Source: Isotricha intestinalis
Taxonomy: Eukaryota; Ciliophora; Litostomatea; Vestibuliferida; Isotrichidae
Length of the DNA: 17,046 bases
Assembly: GCA_023807065.1 (NCBI GenBank)
Contig: JAJJLU010004183.1
Location: forward strand, 1-17,046
Direction of reading: 5' to 3'
Below are positions 1 through 8,156 of the stretch, piece by piece (position 1 is the first letter of the stretch; each line of letters begins with the position of its first letter). A program made the translations under genes and the position numbers. The notes under the pieces were generated by a model. The model had not been told where the DNA came from. It saw nothing but the letters and a program-made list of their open reading frames with translations, and ran no database searches.

Positions 1-2544
1 TTTTCTAATTCAAGATTTTTAAATAAAGATTATTGATTATATGTTTAAGCTTGGGATAAAATTTTCCATTTTATTGATTTATTTAATGCACAAGTTACTG
101 AAACTAGAAAAGTAACTGCTGCTCCAATTTCAATTAGTTTATTTAAGGATGAATATGTTTTAGTTGGAACTAATAATAGAGAAATTAATTTTTTTAGTGA
201 AGAAGGAATTTTTGTTGTTTCAATAACTCAAGGTTTAAATTCTTGGTACTGCAGTTAGAAATTTAGATAAATTTTATTCTGTAATATCAATTTTAAATGA
301 TGGCTCAATTACTTATCATCAAGTTACTTTTAGTATTGTTCATGGTATTTATAATGAAAATTTGTTTGTAGGAAAAATTTAAGGGAAATTATAATTCATA
401 ATTTATTAACAAAAGAAAAATATTCTATAGAAACAAAAAGATATATAAGAAAAATTGCAATTTTTACAGATTTAGTAGTTTATCTTTCAATAGATAAAGT
501 ATTTGTTCATCAAATAAGTGATGATGATAATACAAAGCCAAAATATTTTAATAAACGAGAAGGAGAAAGAAGTTTAATGTTATTAGCCTCAAATCATTTA
601 ATAATATGTTATGAAAATCATATATATTTATATCCTTTAGAAGTGATGTCGTATTAATAACTAATATTGAAAGAGACTGGATTTTTGAAGCAGATGTCAA
701 ATATTTAAGAGTTTTAGGAGAGTGCTCAAAAAAGAGAAGGAATGATCAGGTGAAGTATATATGATATATTTAGATAATCAATTTCCTATATTATTATTCA
801 CTCATGATATTCTTATTAGAAGTTTAGATATTAATTTCATTAGAAAAAGATTAGCTTTTATTGATGATAATTATGATATTTCTGCTATTGATTTACCATC
901 AAAAGGAGTTGTTTAGAAAGGTGAAAAAGCTAAATCTTTATAAAGGAGGAAAGCCTGATAAAGCATAAGAAATGAATGCAACATTAAAAATGTATATAGA
1001 AGCACTTGAAATAATAACCAAATATATGCAAAGAGGTGATAATAATTGAATGTTTAGAAGAAAATAAGAAATTTAAAGAAGCTGGTGATTTATATATTGC
1101 AATTGGTAAAAAAAAGCTATTGAAGTTTATGAAGAACATAATTTATTAGATATTTTAATTGATATTTGTAGAAATTAACTAAAGATGAAGATGCTGAATC
1201 TATTGCTTTATGTGGTCATTATTTTAAAAAAAATAAAAATTATGCTTATGATGCTGAAGCTTATTTAAGATTAGGAGATACTAAATCTATTGTTTATATG
1301 AATGTTAAATTAAAAAAATGGGATGAAACTTTTTTTTTATCAAGAGAAAATAAACAATTATCTGAATATGTTCATTTAAAATATACAGAACATTTAATTT
1401 AGAAGATAGATTTAAAGAAGCCCAAAAATATTATAGAAAAGCTGATAGAGTTGATTTATCTATGAAATTATTAGATAAATTAATAGATAATGCAGTATAT
1501 AAAAAAAGATATAAAGAGAAATGTTTTCTTTTTATTTAATTAACCTAATGATGCTTTAAGTGTAATTAAAGATTTAGAAGTAGATCCAGAAAAAGAATCA
1601 AAAGTTGATTATTCAAAAATAAAAGAATTTAAAGATTCAAATATTTAATGCTTATGATTACATATATACATTTATAGAAGAACACTTATATAATATCAAT
1701 AAATGAAAGTGATTTATTTACTGCTTGTTTATTCCTAATAAATAAAAAATCAAATTTAAAATCATTTATCCTCAAAGCAATATTAACATCATATATATAT
1801 TACAGTTTAGAATTATTATCACAAAAATTTAAAAACTTTAAAACAGCATGAAACGCATATGATAAATTAGCAAATTTAATTTATCGACCAGAATGGGGAG
1901 AAAAAATAGATATAGAAATATTAAATATAAGATATAAACCATATGTAGATAATGAATTAGAATTACCAATATGTTATAAATCATAGTATTCCTTTATTAA
2001 ACAATTTTGGTGAATAATGTAATGCTTGTTCTGTTCCTTTTAAAGATGTTCTCTTTCTTTTGAAATTTTACCTCTTGATGAATTTAAACATTCTTCTGCA
2101 ATCACTGATGATCAAGCTATTGATTTTATTAAAATGAGTTCTATGGAAAGAATTAAAAAAAATATTGTTCAAAAAAATAAAGAAAATGGAGTTCATTCTT
2201 TAAAAATAGACACTGGAGATAAAAATGCTAATTTATTTGAAAGTAAATTAAATGAATATAATCAAAAAAGATCTAATTCTGAAGAGTATAATATTTTGGA
2301 ATTGGATGAAAATATTTTGAAAACTTTAAATGAAAATGAAGTTTTTATTATAGATTTGAGAAATTATAATAAAACTTATAGAGTTAGATTTTTTAAAAAT
2401 AGAAGAAAAGATGTAGGTATTATTATGTGCAAATTTTGCTTTAGATTTTTTAAAGTAGAAGAATTTGAAAATGCATTTTTAAAATGTGGAAAATCTTGTC
2501 CTTTATGTAAAAATGTTGATGAAGGAATGAAAGGCGGAAGTTAA
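1..2544 (+). pseudogene. IFT122: IFT122-like intraflagellar transport A subunit, broken reading frame, 5' end outside window
   Basis: IFT122 is a core subunit of IFT complex A, which drives retrograde transport in cilia (family knowledge). Frame-corrected pieces follow the animal protein in order. WD-repeat end: EYVLVGTNNREINFFSEEG, then DGSITYHQVTFSIVHGIY, then IRKIAIF. TPR part: YAYDAEAYLRLGDTKSI, then EDRFKEAQKYYRKADR. Zinc-binding tail: PLLNNFGE-stop-CNACSVPF, LSFEILPLDEF, CKFCFRFF and CPLC. The frame changes about 14 times (near 247, 384, 646, 751, 938, 1045, 1115, 1175, 1402, 1540, 1642, 1703, 1987 and 2057). In-frame stops include TGA 34, TAA 46, TAG 914, TAA 966, TGA 1849 and TAA 2015. 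About 150 residues joining the WD and TPR parts are missing near 915-940. From about 2062 to the TAA at 2542 the frame is clean. Either a decaying copy or poorly corrected sequence near a contig end; identity is firm, cause is open. Confidence 0.85.
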
Positions 2545-2721
2545 ATTAGAATAAAATGAAAAAAGAAAATATTTTTTTTATGGTAAAACCTAAATATTAT
2601 TTATAAAATTTTTAAATAATTTTTAAATTATTTTTTAAATATAATAAAATTGAAAAAAAAATAATAATGAAATCATTAAATTTAGGACTATATTTTTTAA
2701 CATAAAAATAATTAGTATTAT

Positions 2722-3462
2722 TTAATCAATAATATGACTAAGATAATAAGCAACAGCTTCTAAATTTTTTCTAGCCATATCAACTTTATGATAATCTAAT
2801 TCTTGAGTAGCATTTTCAATTAAGTCTTCAATAGTAGCTTTCAAAGTCGGAAAATTACGATCATTTTTTCTCATAGGTAAATTAAAATCCTTACTAACAA
2901 GTTCAGGAATATAATTTTTATTTTTATTAGGATCATAATAAGAACCAATATTATTATTAACATTTCCACCACCAGTTTGACTCATTGAATTTCGATATAT
3001 TACTTGAGATTGAATTTTTTGTTGAGAATTAAATTGATTATTCATTAAATTTTGTTTTTGAAACATATTAATTTTATTTTGAAAATATTCTATTCTTCTT
3101 TTTGTTGTTTCATCATAATTTCCTATAAATGATAAACATTCTGTTAATGCTTTTGCCATTAATATTATATTTATATCTGCTATTTCAAAATTGTAATTTT
3201 TATAATAATCATTTAGAAAGTGTTGATATTCATTTATTTGCATTATTTGAATGTTCCATTGATATTGGTTACTTTCCATTTGAAATTGAGGATACAGATT
3301 TTTAATATATTGCTTTTCTTGTTCAGATAATTGACCACTTTGAAATGCATTGAATACACTTCTAAAAGCACAATCTTTTAAAAACATATATATTTTTAAA
3401 TTTCCTTTTGAATTATTTGCTGCGCTCATTAAATCATTAAATTTCCTCATTGGAGTTTCCAT
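2722..3462 (-). CDS. VTA1: VTA1/LIP5-like ESCRT-III/VPS4 regulator
   Basis: Family members bind VPS4 and stimulate its disassembly of ESCRT-III at endosomes (established for VTA1/LIP5). The 246-residue protein has the family layout. Residues 1-135 form a helical region resembling the tandem MIT fold; residues 98-130 (NIILMAKALTECLSFIGNYD onward, then RRIEYFQNK) resemble the second MIT repeat. A Gln/Asn-rich linker spans about 135-175. A C-terminal helical pair at 207-246 carries the VTA1-type pattern of an aromatic-ended ELDYHKVDMARKNLEA helix followed by a short helix, the part that dimerises and contacts VPS4. Length is close to animal LIP5 (about 300) with a shorter linker. The gene starts at the only early ATG, is one exon, and lies 93 bp downstream of the kelch gene on the same strand, facing the IFT122 relic. 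The match is by pattern, not by a search, so a different helical protein is possible. Confidence 0.6.
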   Translation of the reverse strand: METPMRKFNDLMSAANNSKGNLKIYMFLKDCAFRSVFNAFQSGQLSEQEKQYIKNLYPQFQMESNQYQWNIQIMQINEYQHFLNDYYKNYNFEIADINIILMAKALTECLSFIGNYDETTKRRIEYFQNKINMFQKQNLMNNQFNSQQKIQSQVIYRNSMSQTGGGNVNNNIGSYYDPNKNKNYIPELVSKDFNLPMRKNDRNFPTLKATIEDLIENATQELDYHKVDMARKNLEAVAYYLSHIID

Positions 3463-3555
3463 TATTGAAATATATATGAAATAAAAAAATATAATTGAAT
3501 TAAATTACAAAAGAAAAATAATTTTCAAAAAAAAATAAAATAAATGATATTAATA

Positions 3556-6405
3556 TTAAGGATTATAATCAGCAACAAGATTAATATCAAAATCATCATC
3601 GTTCCATTCATAACAAAGAGGAATATCCTCAATAGGTTTTTGATTAATAGTATAATGAAAAGTAGGTAAGTTAGTATAATTAATATCAACAGCATCATCA
3701 TTATATCCAGGAAGATAAGATATTCTCAAAGAATCTTTATTTTTTCCTTTAGAACCAGAATTAATACTTTCTTTATTTTTAGGATTATGAATTCTTTTTT
3801 TAACTTTAGAATTTGGAATGGAATTTAAATCTTTTGGAATATCCACATCAAAATTTAATGGTTTTGCATAACCCATATTATCAATTTCAACACTATATTC
3901 ACCTTCATCTAAATGAATATCTTCTAAATCCTCATTATCATTTATTTCAAACCTACCTCCTTTTATATTGCCTCTTTCACCTTCATTATATATATCATCA
4001 TTATCTTCAAAATTTATATTTCCTTCTTTTTCTTCTGTTCTATTTTCATAAACTAAATGATAATCAGGAATATTAATTTCATATCCACCATATTTATTCA
4101 ATTTTTTTTCTCTTTCCCAATTATCATCTAAATTTATTTCATCATTCACATTTAAACTCATTAATTTAGTTAAAGTTAATATATTACCTTCATCATTCTT
4201 TATTCCCTTTCCTAATCCACTTTTATATTTTACATCTCCTTGACTATTTGAAAATGAATTATTATCTTTTGATAGTTTGTTTGTTATTTCAGGTGTCTCT
4301 TTTGATGTTTCTGTTAGTGTTTTTTTATCCTTTGTAGGTGGTTTAATATCTACTATTTGTGGTGAAATGTGAATTTTTTCTTCTGATTTTTTAGTTCCTG
4401 AAATTTCACCAGATAAATCATCATTATGAGTATTAATCTTTTCTTTAGATTTATTATTATCAATATTTGAAGATTTAATATCTCCTGATATTTCTCCGCT
4501 TATTTCATATTCTCCTCCATTAGAATAAATATTACTTCCATCAATATTATATTTAGGATTTTGACCTTTTTTTCCTTCTATTTCCTTATTCTCAGGAATT
4601 TCACCTTTCATTTCATTTTGAATTGTGGCTGGTTTTTGTTTTAAAGTGTCTTCAATTGATTTATAACTATTTATATTATTATCTTCATTATTTTTAGGAA
4701 ATGGCTTAATTATTTCTTCTTGTTCTTTTTTAGGTTCAACTTCCATTTCAATTTTTCCCATATCTTCTTCCTTTCTATTATCTCTTTCTAAATCATCTAT
4801 TTTTTCTAATTCTTTTGATTTTTTCACTAATTTAGGAAAACCAAAATTTACTTTATTTGATCTATTCAATTTATTTTTTGATTTTAAAACTGTTGGATTT
4901 TCTGAATCCATAATATTATCAATTTGAATTTCATTTTCAATTATATTATCATCTCCAACTTCTTCTGGTTTTCCAGCTTCTTCTTCTTTCTTTTTTATTT
5001 CTTCTTTTTCTTTCAAATCTTTTATTATTCCCTTTAAATAAGGAAATAAAATTGAATAATCTATTATTTCTTTGTTTTTTTTTTTTATTAATTCTTCTTC
5101 ATCATTTTCTATTGGAATTATTTCTTCTCTTGTTTTTATTATAAGTTTACCATTAATTTGATTTGTTGGATCTTTATAATCAATATAATCGTTCATATAT
5201 TTTTCATTTTCTTCAATATTAAAATTAAATGGTTGAACATTACCATTTTTTTTCATTACATAAATCGAATTATCTTCTTCAAAATTTTTAGGAAATAAAA
5301 CAGAATTATAATTATTAATCGGATAAAATTGTTTATTTTTAGAAATAACATTTGTATTAAATCCCATACTTTCTTTCATTTCATTATTTTTAGGATTATA
5401 AATATAATAATATCCATTTTCATCATTTTCATTATCTCCTCCATAAAGAATAATATTACCATCTTTATCAACTCCAACATTATAATTTTTTAAATTAAAT
5501 TGACAATTATCTTTCATTATAGGAGTAATTTTTTCCCAAGAAGGATTACCTTTTAAATCACTTCTTTCAAATTCACAAGAATCACTTGGAAAAGAATATA
5601 AATATCTATTATCAACAAATGCTAAAGCAGGTTTTTCAATAATATTATTTAATTCACCCCATTTACAAAAAATATCTTTGTTAATATCATAATAAAATGT
5701 ATTTTTTGAATTTCCACCAACAATAAAAACACAATTATTAGGAACATATATCATTGAATGATTTTTTTTACAACAAGGCATTTGTGTATATTCTAATTCA
5801 TTTCTATTATGTGATATTTTCCAAAAATCTTTTGTTGGTTTATTTTCTCTTTCACCTCCACTCATATATAATGAATTATTAGAATTGCAAAATGAACTTG
5901 AATCATCACTATAATCATTAAGTGCGAATTGAACATTTTTTTCTTTTGAATATTTTTCTATTGTAATTCTTCCTTCTTCAGGTTTATATACTATTAATCT
6001 AAAAGGTTTACTTTCAGAATTATCATTATTATTATTTTCACCTTGAGGAATTATTATTGTTTTATATATTAATTTCTCATCTCCTATTTGAGGAAGGTCT
6101 ATATTTGATATATCTATTCTTATTTCAATATCAAGTAATTTACAATTTGGAAATGGAGTCACTTTATCTAATACTTTATCATCTTTATTTATTTTTTCAT
6201 TTTTATATGAATATTCTATTTTATTTTTTAATTCTTCATCTTGAATATTTCTTTCAAAATCTGATAATATTTCTCCAAATGTTACATTTAAAGGATATTC
6301 TCTTTTATATATTACTGAATTATTTGTAAAAAATATTGCTGAAATATTTGGGATATTTTCAGGAATATTTACTTTATTTATTTTTAATGACTGATTAAGA
6401 GACAT
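3556..6405 (-). CDS. Kelch-repeat protein with ubiquitin-like N terminus and long acidic disordered tail
   Basis: 949 residues, no close named relative recognised. Residues about 20-100 look like a ubiquitin-like fold: alternating beta strands with YPLNVTFGEIL and a KNEKINKDDKVLDKV stretch typical of Ubl loops. Residues about 140-400 contain kelch-type blades, with Gly-Gly pairs at 183-184 (YMSGGE), 230-231 (FIVGGN) and 322-323 (LYGGD), each followed by aromatic and Trp positions; not all six blades are obvious. Residues about 410-880 are Glu/Lys/Asn-rich and probably disordered, with a repeated SGEISG motif (twice, about 30 residues apart). The last 60 residues become ordered-looking again, with PLCYEWNDDDFDIN near the end. 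No signal peptide or membrane segment is seen. It shares a 111-bp intergenic gap with the divergent coiled-coil gene at 6517. A scaffold or adaptor role is plausible for kelch proteins but is only inference. Confidence 0.75.
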   Translation of the reverse strand: MSLNQSLKINKVNIPENIPNISAIFFTNNSVIYKREYPLNVTFGEILSDFERNIQDEELKNKIEYSYKNEKINKDDKVLDKVTPFPNCKLLDIEIRIDISNIDLPQIGDEKLIYKTIIIPQGENNNNDNSESKPFRLIVYKPEEGRITIEKYSKEKNVQFALNDYSDDSSSFCNSNNSLYMSGGERENKPTKDFWKISHNRNELEYTQMPCCKKNHSMIYVPNNCVFIVGGNSKNTFYYDINKDIFCKWGELNNIIEKPALAFVDNRYLYSFPSDSCEFERSDLKGNPSWEKITPIMKDNCQFNLKNYNVGVDKDGNIILYGGDNENDENGYYYIYNPKNNEMKESMGFNTNVISKNKQFYPINNYNSVLFPKNFEEDNSIYVMKKNGNVQPFNFNIEENEKYMNDYIDYKDPTNQINGKLIIKTREEIIPIENDEEELIKKKNKEIIDYSILFPYLKGIIKDLKEKEEIKKKEEEAGKPEEVGDDNIIENEIQIDNIMDSENPTVLKSKNKLNRSNKVNFGFPKLVKKSKELEKIDDLERDNRKEEDMGKIEMEVEPKKEQEEIIKPFPKNNEDNNINSYKSIEDTLKQKPATIQNEMKGEIPENKEIEGKKGQNPKYNIDGSNIYSNGGEYEISGEISGDIKSSNIDNNKSKEKINTHNDDLSGEISGTKKSEEKIHISPQIVDIKPPTKDKKTLTETSKETPEITNKLSKDNNSFSNSQGDVKYKSGLGKGIKNDEGNILTLTKLMSLNVNDEINLDDNWEREKKLNKYGGYEINIPDYHLVYENRTEEKEGNINFEDNDDIYNEGERGNIKGGRFEINDNEDLEDIHLDEGEYSVEIDNMGYAKPLNFDVDIPKDLNSIPNSKVKKRIHNPKNKESINSGSKGKNKDSLRISYLPGYNDDAVDINYTNLPTFHYTINQKPIEDIPLCYEWNDDDFDINLVADYNP

Positions 6406-6516
6406 ATTAAAAAGATTATAATATATTTTTAATATTTCAATTAAATTATATTAATTATTGATTTTTCTTTTAAGGTTTGTTTAAATAAATAATAGATTAA
6501 ATATAATAATTTTTTA
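6406..6516. promoter_or_regulatory. Compact divergent intergenic promoter region
   Basis: This 111-bp gap separates the ATG of the kelch gene (minus) from the ATG of the coiled-coil gene (plus), so both promoters and both 5' leaders must fit here or inside the genes. It is almost pure A/T with A-rich bases just before each ATG. No specific factor site can be named. Confidence 0.55.
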
Positions 6517-7620
6517 ATGGCTGAGTCAAGAACAGGATTATTTAAAGTACTAAGAAATTTTTCTTCTAGGAAAGCACCTGAAAATCCTTATAGAATTAAT
6601 GAAAGAGCAAATATTGATATTGATTATTATAATGATATGATTCTAAAATTAAAAGAAGAAATAAAAGCAAAAAATAAAGAAATACAAATTTTGAAGGTTT
6701 CAAAAACAAAAAGAGAAGAAGATTATCAAAGAACAATGAGAGTTCTTCAAGAAATAATTAATAAAAGTGATAATGCTACTGTTAAAGGAATGCAATTAAT
6801 TGATCAAAATTTTAAAAATCAAAAAAGAAAGAATAAAAGTTTAAGTAATGCAAATTTAGAAGATAACAATGATAATTTATCTAAGAAAGATAATATAAGT
6901 GGAATTTCACATCCTTCATCATCAAATAAAAATAAAAGTATAAATAATGAACAATTACCTCAAATAGAAAATATATTAAATATATCTAAAAATCATAAAA
7001 GAAAAATAAAAGAAATGGTTTATATAAATTTACTTAAACAAGAAATAGATAAAAAAAATGAAAAAATAGAATCCTTAACAAAGAATTTTAAAAACAATGA
7101 AGAAATGAAAAATAATTTTTTTATTAAATCATATGAACAAGTAAAAAAAGAAAATGAATTAATATTATATGCAAATAGTGAAATGTCAAAGTATTGTGAA
7201 GAAATGAAAATGAAGAATAATCAATTATCAAAAAATTTTAAAAGTTTCCAAGACAGATATAAAGAATTTAAAAGAACACAATTAAAAAAAACACATGAAT
7301 TAGAAGAAAAAGTTCATTTAATTGAAGATGAGCAAAAAACATGTAAATTATTTCATGTTAAAACACATAAAAAAAAACATCCGAAAAAATTAGATGTAAG
7401 AAATCAAAGAATTAAAGGAGAGAAACCTCATGAAAAAAATAATGAAATAGAAGAAAATTCTTCTCAATTATTAGTTGCTCAAAATGAAATTCAATCAATG
7501 AATAAAACAATGACAAATTTAAGAAATGAAAAATTTAATAAAGAAGAAGAAATTATGGATTTAAAAAATATTAATGAAAATTTGATATATATATATATAT
7601 TTTCTATTTTATTCGTATAA
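6517..7620 (+). CDS. Coiled-coil protein of unknown function, probably cut short at an AT microsatellite
   Basis: 367 residues, family not recognised. The N terminus (residues 1-40) is basic with RTGLFKVLRNFSSRKAPENP. Heptad-like Lys/Glu-rich helices span about 45-100, 165-290 and 315-355, separated by a Ser/Asn-rich linker (about 110-155) and a basic His/Lys patch (about 285-300, THKKKHPKK). There is no membrane segment in the main body. The last 14 residues (LIYIYIFSILFV) are hydrophobic and aromatic, unlike the rest, and are encoded by the AT repeat at 7584-7600 and what follows it. That suggests the natural coiled coil once continued and the frame was lost by a change in repeat number, or that the repeat length is misread. 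It is divergent from the kelch gene and convergent with DNAAF5. A structural role (cytoskeleton or basal body) would be guesswork. Confidence 0.65.
   Translation: MAESRTGLFKVLRNFSSRKAPENPYRINERANIDIDYYNDMILKLKEEIKAKNKEIQILKVSKTKREEDYQRTMRVLQEIINKSDNATVKGMQLIDQNFKNQKRKNKSLSNANLEDNNDNLSKKDNISGISHPSSSNKNKSINNEQLPQIENILNISKNHKRKIKEMVYINLLKQEIDKKNEKIESLTKNFKNNEEMKNNFFIKSYEQVKKENELILYANSEMSKYCEEMKMKNNQLSKNFKSFQDRYKEFKRTQLKKTHELEEKVHLIEDEQKTCKLFHVKTHKKKHPKKLDVRNQRIKGEKPHEKNNEIEENSSQLLVAQNEIQSMNKTMTNLRNEKFNKEEEIMDLKNINENLIYIYIFSILFV
7584..7600. repeat. AT dinucleotide microsatellite at the 3' end of the coiled-coil gene
   Basis: About eight AT units in a row directly after the last helix-like codons of the coiled-coil protein. 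Dinucleotide repeats slip by two bases and so change the reading frame; the frame used here ends 18 bases after the repeat. Confidence 0.8.
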
Positions 7621-8156
7621 AAAATAATTTTCATGTCAGGACAAGTTAGATAAGGGATAAGGATTTGATACAAGAAAATCCATTAAGTTAATAATTCTTT
7701 TTAATTTAATTTATCACTAAAAGTAGATAAAACATGAATATTATGTTCTTTACTTATAAAAGAAACTATAATTTCTTCTTTTTTTATTTAATATAATTAT
7801 ATATCATGAAAATGAATTTTAGGCTAGATTTCCGATTTATAGAAATCTTTCTCTTGGAATATTAAGATAATTCTTTTATTATTTGTTGTATTATTTGATG
7901 AAATCTATATAAATTTTTTTCACATTAATTTTGATATTAATTATCTGAAATATATTCTTTATAATTTATTTTTTGTATTTTATCAAGTTGATATTATATG
8001 GGGTATGAGTAATCAATCCTTTAATTTATTAGCTTCTACTTTTTATTGAAAGATTTTTGATTTAAAAATAAAATAAAAAATTAAAAAAAGATTATAATTA
8101 AACTTAAAATATATTTTTATTAATATTAAAAAAAGCTCTACATAACTTTTCTTATT
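7621..8156. other. Gene-free stretch between convergent genes, with a possible decayed frame on the minus strand
   Basis: No intact gene. On the plus strand the frame that starts in the AT repeat reads on to about 7646, meets a TAG at 7647, and then has 13 more codons (IRDKDLIQENPLS) before a TAA at 7689, which may be the lost end of the coiled-coil gene. On the minus strand from about 8035 to 7800 one frame reads like protein between TAA stops, for example CEKNLYRFHQIIQQIIKELS and YSKRKISINRKSSLKFIF. The rest is AT-rich 3' flank. The relic call is weak because stop-poor runs of this length can arise by chance. Confidence 0.35.

Noticed and set aside
1..2061. Reading TAA/TAG as Gln to explain the in-frame stops in IFT122
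   Set aside because: It cannot explain the 14 frame changes or the two in-frame TGA codons, and the long intact genes nearby never use TAA/TAG internally.
2134..2544. A separate 136-residue gene starting at the ATG at 2134
   Set aside because: The frame is open further upstream and encodes the IFT122 tail, so this ATG is internal.
3813..4076. Plus-strand open frame inside the kelch gene
   Set aside because: His/Leu/Tyr-rich antisense shadow of the Glu/Asn-rich coding strand.
6057..6329. Plus-strand hydrophobic open frame inside the kelch gene
   Set aside because: Antisense shadow of the ubiquitin-like region; composition is what Lys/Glu codons give in reverse.
7635..7649. A 15-base intron (GT...TAG) rejoining the coiled-coil frame, as in heterotrich ciliates
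   Set aside because: It would remove the TAG at 7647 but not the frame change at the AT repeat, and no other gene here needs such an intron.
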